DNA of 64,000 nucleotides, taken from the NCBI GenBank assembly GCA_023846275.1, contig JAIUJO010000089.1:1743652-1807651 (forward strand), given 5' to 3'. Origin of the DNA: Vanilla planifolia. Lineage: Eukaryota; Streptophyta; Magnoliopsida; Asparagales; Orchidaceae. Of the stretch, positions 11,022 to 23,849 are shown one piece after another. The stretch's first letter is position 1. Each line of letters begins with the position of its first letter. The notes under the pieces were generated by a model. That model was not told where the DNA came from and made no database searches. It saw nothing but the letters and a program-made list of their open reading frames with translations. Position numbers and translations under genes: made by a program.

Positions 11022-14000
11022 TCGAAGGATCCTCTCCCTGAACTCCTGATGTGATGGCACACACCAACGACCCCTGAAAGTCAAAATGTCGTTTCTGAGA
11101 GTAAAGTCTCCTCCCAATCCCTGCGATGCCAACTCAAACTTCTCCTTCAGCTCTTCATCACAAAGTTGAAGATCACGCATCTCAGATAACCAGTCAGCCC
11201 GAATAGTCAACGAGCTGAGTCTGTGAACCAGTCTCTGAACAGACAACTGTTCCTGACATCTTTCAACATCCCAATCCAAGTCTAGTATAGAGTCACAGGC
11301 TAACATAGTATGCATAACTGCGTGCCTGCTCAAAGCATCAGCAACAGGATTAGCCTTACCCTCGCAGTAATTTATCACCAGCTCATAGTCTTTTATCAAT
11401 TCCAACCATATCCTTTGCCTCAAATTCAGTTCCTTCTGAGTGAATAGATACTTGAGACTCTTGTGATCAGAGAAGCAATCTACGGACACTCCATATAAAT
11501 AATGTCTCCATATTTTTAAGGCAAATATGATAGCAGCTAACTCCAAGTCATGAGTGGGATAATTGTTCTCATGATCCTTCAGTTGTCTCGAAGCATACGC
11601 CACAACCCTGCCATCCTGCATCAGTACAGCTCCCAAGCCTATATGTGAAGCATCAGTGTACATCTGATAAGGCTTCCCTTGAGTGGGTAAAATCAATATT
11701 GGAGCGGTACTAAGCCTCTGCTTCAGCTCTAGGAAACTGTTCTCACAACTCTCTGACCACTCAAAAGATTTTCCCTTCCGGGTCAGTTGTGTCAGTGGAG
11801 CGGCCAGTCTAGAAAAGTGAGGAACAAATTTCCTATAATAACCTACCAGACCAAGGAAACTCCGGATCTCAGTGACGGAAGATGGTCGTTTCCAGTCAAT
11901 AATAGCTTGTATCTTGCTAGGATCAACAGCCACACCTTCTGTACTGACAATATGTCCCAAGAATGTTACTGAGTCTAGCCAAAAAGAACACTTGGAGAAT
12001 TTTGCATACAGCTCATTCTCCTGCAATACTGTGAGCACTGTCCTCAACTGATCTGTATGAGCCTCCCTATCTCTGGAATAAATCAATATATCATCTATAA
12101 ATATGATCACAAACTGGTCCAAGAAGGCATGAAAAACTTGATGCATCAGATTCATAAACACTGCTGGAGCATTAGTCAATCCAAAAGGTAACACTGTGAA
12201 CTCATAATGTTCATATCTAGTACGGAAGGCTGTCTTGGGTATATCAGAATCTCTAATCCGGATCTGGTGATAACCCGAACGCAAGTCGATCTTGGAGAAC
12301 ACAGTTGCCCCCTGCAGCTGATCTAGTAAATCATCAATACGTGGTAAAGGGTACCGGTTACGAATCGTAACCTTATTCAATTCCCTATAATCCACACACA
12401 GCCTCATACTACCATCTTTTTTCTTGACGAATAAGACAGGGGCACCCCAAGGTGAACAACTGGGGCGTATGAGTCCCTTGTCTAATAAGTCCTGCAACTG
12501 AGTCTTCAACTCTGCTAGCTCGGCTGGAGCCATCCTGTAGGGAGCTCTAGCAATAGGAGCTACTCCTACCTCCAAATCAATCGAAAACTCCACTTCCCTA
12601 GCTAGTGGAAGTCCAGGCAATTCCTCTGGAAAAACCATAGGAAAGTCTCTCACCACTGGAATATTTGACATAAGGGTAGTGGTGGCTTGGCTATCTACCA
12701 CATAAGCCAACCAACCAGTACAACCCTTCCTCACTAGTCTCTCTGCCTGAAGAACTGAGATCAGGGGAATCTGCCTGTTCAGACCAAAGTATATCACATC
12801 CTCCGAACTAGGCACCCTGATCCTAACCTTCTTCTCACAACAATCCAGAACCACTGCATGGTAGCACAACCAATCCATCCCCAAAATGATGTCGAACTCT
12901 GTTAGCGGCACACATATCAACTCTGTCACGAACTTGTGTCCACTAATCAGAATAAACCCATCAGTCTTCTGAACAGTGGGAATCTCTTTCCCATCAGGAA
13001 GCCTAACCAGTAAGGGTTCTTTTAAATAACCCTTGGATCCTGATATCTGATTCCAGATCTTCTCAGCAACAAAAGAATGAGATGCACCAGTATCAAACAA
13101 AGTCACGCACTGTACGTTGCCAAAATAAAGCATACCTGTGATCACTTCTGGTGACTCTGAAGCCTGCTGCCGAGTCAATGCAAATACTCTGGGCTGTCCC
13201 TCAGATGAACCAACCGGTCCTGTGATCCTCTGTTTCTTCCATAACGGGCAGTCGTACCTTTTGTGTCCTGGCTGCTGACAGTGGTAGCAAATAATCCCCC
13301 CAGTCCGAGTACCTGTCTGCTGCACTGGCCTCTCGGAAATAGGCCGTGGCTGGACCACGCCCTCCTGTGTACCTCGATGACCTCTGTGTCTCTTGTCCTT
13401 TTTGTTCTGTTGGGCATTTCTGAATCCCTTCCTCTTGTTGTGAGCCTCTCTCTGGGCCTCCATCCGGATGTCAATAAGCTCAACAAATCTCGCGGCCTCC
13501 ACCAAGTCACGAAATCTGGCAAACCGGCTCACAACCAACTGACGCTGCAGCATAGGACGAAGTCCCTCCAAGAACATCTCACATCTGTGCTCCTCAGATG
13601 GTACCAGCTCTGCGGCATACCTCGCCAGATATGTGAATCTCGATAAGTAGTCGTTCACTGACATCTGGCCCTGCCTGAGGTGTATAAGGTCCCTCCTGGA
13701 CTGAGACATGGCAGAAGTCGGAATGTAGCAATCCCTGAATGCCTCAACAAAGTACTCCCAAGCTATCTCGCTGTTCTGGACCTCTCCAAACACAGCGCGT
13801 CGCTGTCTTCTCCACCAGGTAGCAGCCTCTCCCTCCAATACTAGAGCAGCAAGTACTACCCTCCTGCCGAGTGGACATCCCAAAGCATCAAACAGCTCAA
13901 GCATATGAGCCATCCAGTCATCTGCCACCGCTGGGTCAGCCGACCCACTGAAACTCCCCGGACGCAGCCGCATAAAAGCATCGATCCAACGATCCACGGC

Positions 14001-14102
14001 TGGCTCAACTGGCAATGCTGGGATCGTCTCCGGGGTAGAAGTAGCAGATACAGGTCTGCCTCTAGCTGCTCCACGAACAGAAAGTCTCCTGGTATTAGCC
14101 AT
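11019..14102 (-). CDS. Gag-protease-reverse transcriptase-RNase H polyprotein
   Basis: A 1027-residue frame whose ATG lies about 140 nt after the primer-binding site. Gag: a capsid-type retrotransposon gag domain at about 45-215 ([13 protein letters not shown] through FLEGLRP), then a basic stretch and a CCHC zinc knuckle C272-x2-C275-x4-H280-x4-C285. Protease: aspartic catalytic motif DTGAS at 337-341 and an ILGMDW motif near 406. Reverse transcriptase: about 555-715, with catalytic D606 (KIDLRSGY) and FIDD at 668-671. RNase H: about 810-925, with D817 (YTDAS), E854 and D879, ending ADALSR near 926. All key catalytic residues I can check are present. Gag and pol share one frame with no frameshift site, as is usual for this clade. 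The frame ends at the TAG before the integrase zinc-binding region. Confidence 0.95.
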   Translation of the reverse strand: MANTRRLSVRGAARGRPVSATSTPETIPALPVEPAVDRWIDAFMRLRPGSFSGSADPAVADDWMAHMLELFDALGCPLGRRVVLAALVLEGEAATWWRRQRRAVFGEVQNSEIAWEYFVEAFRDCYIPTSAMSQSRRDLIHLRQGQMSVNDYLSRFTYLARYAAELVPSEEHRCEMFLEGLRPMLQRQLVVSRFARFRDLVEAARFVELIDIRMEAQREAHNKRKGFRNAQQNKKDKRHRGHRGTQEGVVQPRPISERPVQQTGTRTGGIICYHCQQPGHKRYDCPLWKKQRITGPVGSSEGQPRVFALTRQQASESPEVITGMLYFGNVQCVTLFDTGASHSFVAEKIWNQISGSKGYLKEPLLVRLPDGKEIPTVQKTDGFILISGHKFVTELICVPLTEFDIILGMDWLCYHAVVLDCCEKKVRIRVPSSEDVIYFGLNRQIPLISVLQAERLVRKGCTGWLAYVVDSQATTTLMSNIPVVRDFPMVFPEELPGLPLAREVEFSIDLEVGVAPIARAPYRMAPAELAELKTQLQDLLDKGLIRPSCSPWGAPVLFVKKKDGSMRLCVDYRELNKVTIRNRYPLPRIDDLLDQLQGATVFSKIDLRSGYHQIRIRDSDIPKTAFRTRYEHYEFTVLPFGLTNAPAVFMNLMHQVFHAFLDQFVIIFIDDILIYSRDREAHTDQLRTVLTVLQENELYAKFSKCSFWLDSVTFLGHIVSTEGVAVDPSKIQAIIDWKRPSSVTEIRSFLGLVGYYRKFVPHFSRLAAPLTQLTRKGKSFEWSESCENSFLELKQRLSTAPILILPTQGKPYQMYTDASHIGLGAVLMQDGRVVAYASRQLKDHENNYPTHDLELAAIIFALKIWRHYLYGVSVDCFSDHKSLKYLFTQKELNLRQRIWLELIKDYELVINYCEGKANPVADALSRHAVMHTMLACDSILDLDWDVERCQEQLSVQRLVHRLSSLTIRADWLSEMRDLQLCDEELKEKFELASQGLGGDFTLRNDILTFRGRWCVPSHQEFRERILR

Positions 14103-14245
14103 ACTGTCAAAGCAACTAATCTGGCATTAGAGTCGTCATTTGGCCTTTGGCATACGGACTACCATAGTATAATAAAATGACCAAAAGTTCTCCCCACCTT
14201 GGGTTGAACTTCTATACATGTCTAGCCCCACTATCCTAACCTAGG

Positions 14246-14257
14246 GCTCTGATACCA
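14246..14257 (-). other. Primer-binding site for initiator tRNA-Met
   Basis: In the sense direction TGGTATCAGAGC lies four bases (AGAG) after the 5' LTR. It complements the 12 bases at the 3' end of plant initiator tRNA-Met. This confirms that the right-hand LTR is the 5' one. The leader to the Gag ATG (14103-14245) shows no open frame or other feature. Confidence 0.95.
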
Positions 14258-14272
14258 CTCTTGTTACACCCC

Positions 14273-14317
<45 letters not shown>

Positions 14318-15130
14318 CATATAGACAGCTCAGATCGTCCCATACCAACCTGAGTAGCCTACGAAAAACATAGGATATAACACATCATTACACACCTACT
14401 TTCCTTAACTATGTGGATCCCATCTCCCGGGCACACCGTCAAATCAGGTTCATGACTCCTGAATTAACTGATGAACTCGCGCAATGTTACTCCTACTAGA
14501 CCCAATACTCCTAACCCATACCGGTAGGAGAACCGATCTAATAGAAGTCTGAACCCTCAAGGTTAAGTTCCATAGTCATGTAATGACCTCACCATCAACA
14601 AAAAAATATATATATAACATCCACCGATATGAAATGGCACTCCACACACCATACCGTCAAGATAGAAAATAAGATAGTGTATAAAAATGTAACTCATATG
14701 AAAAGTCACAGTCCATCAAATACCACATCATCCATCCGAGTACATGAGTCAAAATCACCGTCACATAATACAAGACATAAGAATAACAGTCTCACTGAAT
14801 AAATCCAACAGCAACAATCAACTAACCAGAATGTCTCAGAAAATCACAGATCAGATCTCCTCCACTAGCCTACTGATCACGATCCCACATAAAGCTGGGT
14901 GGCGTCAAGTCTGCCGAGCCACTGGAAAAATATAGATAATAAAGAAATGAGCTACGCCCAGTAGGAAAGACAGTTAGTAAAAAAAACTCTCATACAAGAG
15001 AAGGATAATAGTAAGAGTATAGAAATACAGCATAACAATGTAGGGTAGAAAGGCACTCTCAGTCCCAGACTCTGACCAACCACAGTCACCCCCAGTCACA
15101 CCATAGTAGCTCTCCTCTGTGCTCCCAGGC

Positions 15131-15219
15131 AGCATGCCAGCGGGACACGCCCATCTCTGCGCACGCATGGCGCCTAGGCAAAGCATGCCAGCGGGACACG
15201 CCCATCTCTGTGCACGCAT
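15131..15219. repeat. 51-bp-period tandem repeat within the 5' LTR
   Basis: The counterpart of 7551-7639: two 38-bp copies at 15131-15168 and 15182-15219, starting AGCATGCCAGCGGG. Confidence 0.92.
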
Positions 15220-15920
15220 CACAACGCCTAGCACCCGACACCGCAGCGTCTCTCGTCAATCAATCTTCTGGAGACTATAGACAGAACCAGACACATAGAT
15301 CTCTAGCCAACGTGAGACACCCCTGCCACCCTCAGGCACGCAGGCCTACACACTTGACTAGCCACGGCGAGTCACCCCTGCCACTGCCACTCTCAGGCGC
15401 GCAGGCCTACACTCATGGACCAGAAGAGATCGACTCAGCCACCGTCCCAAGAAGTCCTCTCCCAACAATTTCCATAGAAGCTCACGCCCCTACAGTCATT
15501 GCCAAGCTCTAACTCCAAGATTTGGCAACATGTGTCCAGATACAACAAGGCGCATACCAGTCCACATGTATACTGTGAAAGCTAAGTCTGTACCGCACAG
15601 TTACCTACCACAACTACCCTAAAACATCATATAGGGCCTATAGTAGTCCGGTCCAATATGCCAATCCATGAAATATGCCAACACTGAGTAAACTGACTCA
15701 ATCCATGTCATTGCCATCCAAGCAACACAATCTGTACCAAAATTCTGACTATTCTGGTAGCACCCAAGTGTCACACTTCCTTCCAACTAATCCAGCTGCA
15801 CTGAATTTATGGGTAATTTCCAACAGTCAATTTCAACTTTGCTACGTGATTTCCAAAAATCACCTCTTCCTCACTTCAGGAAATTTTAGTTTCAAAAATA
15901 AATTTCTGCCCTTTATCCAT

Positions 15921-16000
15921 TTTCCGAAATTCGGAATAAATTTCCGAATTTATAATCCGCATATCCTTTTTCCGAAAATTCGGATTAATTTCCGAATTAA
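15921..16000. repeat. Cluster of CCGAA/TTCGG inverted repeats in the 5' LTR
   Basis: The counterpart of 8341-8420, with the same order of short palindromes (TTCCGAAATTCGGAA, then TTCCGAAAATTCGGAT). Confidence 0.8.
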
Positions 16001-16529
16001 ATTTTTTTTTTCTCCCGCTTCTCTCTCATCCGCGCCGCACTTCCCCTGAACCGATTCTCGTCGCCGAATCGGAACCCTTAAGCGCTGAGCCGAGAACCCC
16101 GCCGGCCGAAGTTAATAATCCGAATTCGGGCCGACGCTTAACATATAAATATTAATAATTAAAATAATTATTCACTTAATAATCAGACTAATCCCTAATT
16201 AGCCCTAATTCATCCCCTTGCTTCTCCCGTCGCCCGCGAAATTCTAACCGTCGACTTTCCAGAAGTCTCCGTTTTCCCCGTCGATTTCCGGTGACCGAAC
16301 GCAAGGGAACGCTAGCCTAAAGCTCGTACTAGCCTAAAAATTCCATATAATCAAGTCGCGAAGCTAAATGTCCATGCAAAAATTTTTGCAGAAGTGTTGT
16401 CCGATCCAACTATGCCAATTCATGAAATTAAAATAATTCTAGCATTCAGATAACCTGAATAATGGCAATATGATAATATCAAAACCTAAGGCATGCTTCT
16501 ATGCACAGAAATTCCAATTCGGCGGAAAT

Positions 16530-16539
16530 TTTATATATA
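16530..16539 (-). promoter_or_regulatory. Possible TATA box of the 5' LTR
   Basis: The sense strand reads TATATATAAA, about 770 bp into the LTR, with more GC-rich DNA downstream. It is the best TATA-like match I saw. A second candidate (TATTTATA, near 16145) cannot be excluded, and no transcription start is visible from sequence alone. Confidence 0.3.
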
Positions 16540-17306
16540 TTCTTCTTCATAAAAAAAAAGAAACCCTAAAATGCTAAAATCAATAAATTGCATTAATCAA
16601 TTCCAAAAACCCATATCCGCATGCTCAAGTAGCTATTTGCAAAATAATCCATATTTTTAATTTGCTAAATAACTAATTTAATCTGAATTTCCTACCTTTG
16701 CTCGCCGGCGACGGTGAAGTTCGCACGCGATCAACCGCAGCTCCTCGCCGAACGAAACCGGTACCAAAATGCTCGCCTCTGTCCCGCGAACCTCCGGTTA
16801 CCAAAAGCCCCTTGGAAGGCTGCCGGAAAGTATCGCCGTTCGCCGCGAACACTTCGCCTCTAGCCGCCGTTCGAAACCCTAACAGCCGAACAGTTTTGGT
16901 TAAATACCCAGCTTAAACCGGTAATAACCCCTTAAGACCCATCAAGCACCGGTTGACCTTCCAAAAATGCCGCTTAACGCCCGATCAGCCGGTTAATCTC
17001 CACCGCTGATCTCGCCCGTCCGATCAGCTTATCCGCGGCTTATCCAAACGCACGCGCAAACGCACCTCGGCGAACCGCCCCACCTTCGCTGAACCGCTCC
17101 GGTCCGGTTCACGCGCGGTAAAAGAAAAAAAATCCAAATTCCGGTTTTTAAAAAAATCTCGGTGCTCCGAAAAATCCCCAGAAAATTTCAGAAATTCCAA
17201 TAGCCTCAAATTGAGCTCCTGGCTCATCCTACTGTCGATCTGAAATCATCCAAGCCACAATTGAATTATTGAAGATTAAACATATAATATTTTACCGGGT
17301 ATAACA

Positions 17307-17311
17307 AAGAT
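17307..17311. repeat. Target-site duplication, right copy (AAGAT)
   Basis: An exact repeat of 6689-6693, directly after the CA end of the right LTR. Confidence 0.95.
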
Positions 17312-17390
17312 AAAACTCATTCTTATGATTCCAATGATTTTTCCTTTCTCTTGATTGAATTTTATTTGGATTTATTAGAAATTGAAAAGA
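17312..17390 (-). repeat. Satellite block 3, right part, reverse orientation
   Basis: The plus strand reads ATAAAACTCATTxTTATGATTCCAATGAT and then TTGATTxAATTTTATTTGGAT. This is the piece of reverse-oriented monomer expected to follow the sequence ending at 6693. The insertion therefore split one monomer. Orientation flips shortly after, at about 17360-17420. Confidence 0.65.
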
Positions 17391-19235
17391 AATATATCTA
17401 AAAAATAACAAATTTTTTTATGATTTTGCCATGCTTAACAAGAGATTGTGATTTATTCAAAATTTGAGATTGAGAATGTTACAATGACTCTTTAGAAACT
17501 TTTAGTTAAAATTTTTCATAAAATTTATCTAATTTCTTCAACTTTTTGCTTTTATTTAGTTCTATTACAAAGCAACATTAAGTGTAATCTTGTGTGACCT
17601 TTATATTGTGTTCATTTTCATATATTATATTGCTTTAGTTTATTTTATTTTTTCTTTAAAATACATTTAATTGGTATTAAAATAATAAAATTTTATGATT
17701 TACTCTTATTTTATATTGGTAATAATTCCAAACAAAGTCTAATGAAAAATATAAAATGTTATTAGAGTCATTTCAATGAGCTTCATCTATTTAAACTTTT
17801 TTTTTATATTTTTAAATATAAATGTCTTTAGTTTTGATATGTTTTATAGGACATTTCAATTCATACATAATTATATGATCAAGGATGTTAGACTCACTCT
17901 CTTTATCATTTTGGAATTAAACTTTTTCATATAGATCTCATTTCTTAAAATGTTTCACCATGATTTGCCTATTATATTATGTAACTTTAAACGTCCTCTC
18001 ACGTTTCTTCACTTTGATTTTGTTAAATTTCAATGCTTTAATTTATCTAATATATTCTATAACAAATGTTTACTTAATATTATATTAATTATTTTATATT
18101 ATTAATATTTATCAATGTTGTAATTAATAGTCAATCAGAATAGGGTATGATTAAAATAAAATAAAGGTCATTGCACTCTTTTCATTGAGTTCAATCTTAT
18201 TAAATGTTTATTTTTATGTTTTTAAATATGTTAATTTTTAGGGTTTGTCACACTTTATTGGTAATTTTCTTTTGTACCTAATTTGAAGATCGATGATAGA
18301 TGATACAAGACTTGATCTATCTTGTATCTTAGAACAAAACTTTCTAGTAATTTATATCTCGTTTCTTAAAATTTTAGCTAGTTATATTTTATGTAATCGT
18401 AAATCTCCTCTCCCTTGACCTTAATATCACATTTATCTTGTTATTTTACTTTTCTTCAAGTTATCTTTTTTAAATTTTAATATCTATTAGCCTATTATAA
18501 AGCAATAATTTATTATAATTTATGTCAATTTACTTTAGTGATTTTTATAGTTCCAATTGAGGTTTAATTTAAACGAAACAAATTGCATTGGTCTCATCTC
18601 AATGATCATAATGTAATTAAATATTAATTTTTATATTCTTAAAAATTTAAATAATTTGATGATTAGGGATGTTATACCAAGTCTTCTTAGCATCATAGAA
18701 TCTAGCTACCTCAAAGCTTTATCTCATATTTTAAAATATATTTTTTAATTTTTTGACTATGTTACTCTAAATATTATCTCGTTTAACCTTTGAATATTTT
18801 AGAATTTGTTATATTATATTTCTTGAATTTATCTCATTTTAGCTTCAATATATCCATCATTAATATTATAGTAATAATTTGTTTTTTCAAATGTGTATTA
18901 ACATTTGTAATTCGTAGTAATTTTGATAAAGGTTTAATCAAGCTCAAATAAACATAATATTTTCTTTTATATTTTGAATAGACGTTTAATACACTTTATC
19001 CATTATAGTATTTTTTTAATATTTTTAAATATTTAATTTTTTTATTGTTCTCACACCTATATAAGATATTTTGAATTCTACCTAATTTTAAGATTGAGGA
19101 TGTTACACTCAATCTTCTTAGTGTCAGGGAATGCAACTTTGCTACAAAATTTCTAACATTTTTTAAAACTTTTTTTTAATTTTTTAGCACATTATACTTT
19201 TGTTTACTTTTCTAATTTATTAAATAAATAAGTGT
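17391..19235 (+). repeat. Satellite block 4, forward orientation
   Basis: Forward monomers with the TTTATCTCATTT-like anchor near 17527, 17935, 18353, 18718 and 19146 (spacings 408, 418, 365 and 428). The GATxGAGxATGTTACAxT patch is visible at about 17470 and 19090. No gene. Confidence 0.8.
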
Positions 19236-21285
19236 TCCAAATAACATTAAATACGGACTAACAAATATTTTTAGGCCTATCTCAATCCTTTATTCAAAAT
19301 CAGACCTCCTTTAGAATTTTTTAAAATTAAAAAGTTAAAGAAATACAAAAAATAATTATATTAATTTTTAGTAAAGATGTAGTGTAGCTCAAATTAGATA
19401 ATTAATAGTAATAAGGAGATTGAGTATGACATCCTTGATAGGATAATTTGGTATAATCTAAATATCTTATAAAGTATGTAAAAATCCTAATAAATGAAAT
19501 ATATTAAAATATAAAATGAAATATTTAATTTCATAATTATCATCATGGCATGTTGGATGCGATAGGCCATATTTATAATTACTATTAATTACCAAATAAA
19601 TAAGAATAAAAAGTTATTATTTTAATTCAAAGAAAATATACATTAAAGTTAAAGGTTGACAAATTGAATCAACATAAAATAACCAAGTCAAATATATGTT
19701 AATGTCACTTTAGAGTAGGATTTGAATTGCATTATAGTATATCAAAATCAATGCAAACAAATTTAGGAAATGAGATATATTTTAATGGAAAGCTGCAGTC
19801 CAAGATACTAATAAGATCGACGTTAACACCCGATCATGAAATAAATTTTAATTACAGAAAAAAGAATCACAATTCTCCAACAACTTTTTCTTTCACTCTA
19901 TTAGTCTTAGTTTAGAGTCACTAGAAATTACAAAATTACATAAGAATAAATAATAGTTGATTATTATTTTAATTAATAAGTAAATATATATTTTAAAGCA
20001 AACAAGATAAAGTGAAGCACTGTAATGTAATCAATTCAAAGAAAAGTATATGACACACGAGATGAGAATTAGATTACCATAATAATATAATTAAAATAGA
20101 TAAATGAAATTGAGCAAATCAAATAAATAATATAAGAAAGATGTATTCCATGATACTACAGAGATCATGTGTAAAATCCTTAATCATAAAATAAGATAGG
20201 AAATGAAACATCTTATAAAATAAGCAAAAATAAAAGTCAAACATATCATTTGAAAATATAAATTGAATATTTAATTAGATAAGGCTCATCAAGATATGTT
20301 AAACGACTTTGTTTTTCTCTGAGTCAGACCTCATTTGCAATTACTATGACCTATTAAAGTAAATAATTACAAATAATAAAAAACTATTATTTTAATGTTA
20401 AGTAAATATATGTTAATGTTCAACTAAGTTTAGTTGAACAAAAGAAACAAAACAAAATCAATCTAATGTAAAGGTTATATGAGAGATTATTTAGAGTTTC
20501 ACAGTTATTTATCAAAATAAATGTAAAAATATTTTAAAACATGAAATACAATTTATGAGAAATTTGAAATCTTAAATACTAATTAGTTTGGGTGTATGTC
20601 GTTGATCATCAAATTAGATATGAATCAAAATATCTCATAATGTACACCAAAATTAATATATAAAATATTTACATATTTAATTAGGTAGAGCTCATCATGA
20701 TGAGTCCAACTATGTTTGCTTTATTTCGATCAAGCATTGCCTGAAATTTTTGTTGAACACCAATGAAAAAAGCATAAACAAAAATAAAATATTATATCAA
20801 AATTAGTTAAATATGCCATAAAGAAAATGTGAGATGCTTTGAAGCAATGCGATATTTCTATTTCAATGCGATACAAAGATCAAATGGGGTAGATTTGGAG
20901 TGATTACAAAGAAAAACTTCTATAAAAATGAGTTAAATTTAATAGGAGAGCCACACTTCATGATACAAATATGTTTGAGTGCCACATCCTTGAACTCCAA
21001 ATCAGCCAAAAATAAAAATATCATGTAAAGAATGTTAAATTTTACATAAAAATATTTTAAATATAAAATGAATATTGAATTTAAAATATCTCATTGGGAT
21101 AAGTGTATTGAATTTTAATTTATGTCTATCAAATCTTTTTTGAAATTGCTATTAATTATTAAAGTAATTAATCATTAACAATAATAAATTAACATTTTAA
21201 TATTAATTACACATTATTAAAGAAAAAATGAGAAACATTTAAGCTTTGTGAAGCAAGTAAAACAATGCATTATAATGAAATGAAT
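19236..21285 (-). repeat. Satellite block 5, reverse orientation
   Basis: Reverse monomers. Plus-strand landmarks AAGGAGATTGAGTATGACAT (about 19414), AGAGATCATGTGTAAAATCC (about 20160) and a GTTTGGGTGTATGTCGTTGAT patch (about 20590) mark successive copies. The flips at both edges fall within tens of bases of 19235 and 21285. No gene. Confidence 0.75.
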
Positions 21286-23805
21286 ATAATTAAATATTCA
21301 ATCTTATCTATTTAAATTGTTTTTCACACATTTTTATATATTTTATGTGTTACATAAATTCAAACCTTATGTGATGATCTAAGAAGTTACACTTTATCTT
21401 TTTACAATCCTTGAATGCAATGTTCAATTACAATTTGTCTTATTTCTTCTAATTTATCACTCTGATTTGGTATAATTACATTGCATCAATTTATTTAATT
21501 TCATCTTTTATAAATAACTACACAATATTAAAATAAAAATTTATTATTACTAATGGTTACTTTCTTTGGTGATCACCATAATTCGAAACAACATCAAATT
21601 AAGGCAATATAATTGTCATTGCCCTAGACTCAATTAGCTATATCTCTTTAAATCTTCACTTTTTTATTTTGAAAATGTTTTTCTAGGTTTTTCAATGAAT
21701 GTTATGATTCATTTCAATCTCTATCTTATCTAACGATCGAGGGCATTGCACTCAAACCCTTTAGTGCAATAAAACATTACTTTCCCACACAATTAATCCC
21801 TTTTAGTCTCTTTTTTATTTAATTATATTACTGAGGAGATATTATTCTTTCTCATGTAATCCTTAGACCACTTTTCTTTATTTATATTACATTACTTCAA
21901 TTAATAATATTATAATTTTAATAATTATTTATTACATTTTAAAGTAATAATTTATTGTTATTTATGTTTAATTACTTTAAGAATATATCATAAATCTGAA
22001 TGATGTCTAATCTGGATAAGACAAACTTTGTTGGGCTCATCTCAACAAGCTCTATCATTTAAATAAGCAATTTTATATTTTAAATTTTTTATTTCTTAAA
22101 TATTCACAAGCATTACAAGGCATTTTTTACCTGATTTGATGATCTTGAATTTACACATCATCTACTTAGCATCTTAGAATTAAATATTCTCATACAATTT
22201 ATCCCTTATTTTCAAAGATTTTTCTTTTATTTTATTATATTACTATGTATTCTAAATCTCTTCCGATGTGACATTCACTTTAATTTGCACTTGTAATGTT
22301 ACGTTACTTTAATTCATTTTTATTTTAACTTTAATTTATATTTACTTAATATGATCATAAGAATTTATTTTAATTTAAATTGATTAAAGTTTTTAATTAT
22401 TAGTAATTTCAAATGATGTTTAGTTAAGATGAAACAAATATTGTTCATCTCATAGCGACCAACTCTATGGTATTTGAATTTTTTTTGGTTAGATTTCTTT
22501 TTGTACTTGAATTGACAATTGAGATTATTATACTAGATTGCTTAGTATCTTTAATAGAACTATTTTGTATAATTTTTTCTCATTTGTTAAAATATGTTTT
22601 TTTCATATGGTTGTAGTGCTACGTGACTCTAATTGTCTTCTTAAGTGACAATTACATCGCTTTGATTTTATTCAATGAAGTTATTTGAGTTTATCTCATT
22701 TCATTTTTAATATATACTCACATAATTTATACTTATCTATGCAAAATTACTTTTGCAATTCATAGTTCTTCCAAATGTTGGTTGATTGAGATGAAATAAG
22801 TGTCATTTGACTCATCTTGAAAAGATTTATCAAATCAAATATACATTTCTATATTTTAAAATATTTATTTTGAAGTAGTTTTGATGATTGATGCATCACA
22901 ATTGCTTTCAATTTTTGTTATAACACTATCCAACATTAATTCTCAGTGCATGAAGACTTAAAGCCGCTTTCATTTTGAAATTTTACATTGTAATAATTTG
23001 TATTATTTTAGTTTTAACACATATTTACTTGATATTTAAAAAAATTATTTTGTGCCAATTTAAAGATCAATGAAATTAATGCCAAACTACTTATTAACAC
23101 AAAATGCAACTTTCTCACACAATTTATCTTTTTTCTTCAAGATTTCTGCTTCATTTTGTTATATTACTATGTAATGAAAAATCTCCTCTCATGCAACTCT
23201 TGCATTTCTACTGTTTAGTGGAATAACATTGCCTCATTGTTTATATACTTAGGTTAATATATATTTAATTAATATAAAAATAAAATTTATTATTACTATG
23301 ATTTTTAATTTTGTAATTTTTTTAATTCAAAAAAGGTATGATAGAGATGAAGTAAACATTATTGGAGTCTCCTCGAAAAGTGCTATCTAATTAAATATTA
23401 ATTTTTATTTGTTTAAATATTTTATTTTTTTGTGGCTCTCACATATTTTATGTGATATTATTTTTCATGTTTGATTTGATAATCAAGGATGTTACATTAT
23501 ATCTTTTTAATATCTTGGAATGCAAGTTTTCTACATAATTTATCTCATTTCTATTACATTACATTACCATGTTATGCTAATTTTTGTATTGTTTGACATT
23601 TACATCACCATGATTTTTATGCAATAAATTTCTTCAATTTAGCATAGTTAAGCTTTGTTATAAAATGTCACATAATATTAAAGTGATAATTATGTATTAT
23701 TAATTCTCATTAAATTTTATAATTCGTAATAATTCTAGAAAAGATTAATTTAGATGAAACAAATGTGTTTAAGTAATCATGATGGGTTCTATCCAAGTAA
23801 CTATT

Positions 23806-23849
<44 letters not shown>

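Larger units (their letters stand above)
6694..17306 (-). mobile_element. Full-length Ty3/Gypsy chromovirus LTR retrotransposon, Tekay/Del-like
   Basis: A 10613-bp element transcribed on the minus strand. In sense order it has: 5' LTR (17306-14262), initiator-Met primer-binding site, short leader, gag-protease-RT-RNase H frame, one in-frame TAG, integrase with chromodomain-like tail, polypurine tract, and 3' LTR (9726-6694). AAGAT flanks both ends. The integrase after RNase H marks it as Gypsy rather than Copia. The C-terminal domain and overall integrase pattern fit the Tekay/Del clade of plant chromoviruses. The element is far more GC-rich than its surroundings. LTRs differ by about 13 substitutions in the roughly 580 bp I compared by eye, suggesting a geologically recent insertion. 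As it stands the pol frame is broken by one nonsense codon. Confidence 0.96.
14262..17306 (-). repeat. 5' LTR of the chromovirus
   Basis: 3045 bp, with intact TG and CA termini (plus strand TGTTACACCCC to GGTATAACA). It contains a 40-base T tract at 14275-14314, compared with 29 bases in the other copy; this accounts for most of the length difference. The 51-bp tandem repeat is at 15131-15219 and the CCGAA palindrome cluster at 15921-16000. LTRs of about 3 kb are long for plant Gypsy elements but known in this clade. Confidence 0.96.

Noticed and set aside
13263-13646. 127-codon plus-strand frame and other frames opposite gag-pol
   Set aside because: Shadow of the well-supported minus-strand polyprotein, with no motif of its own.
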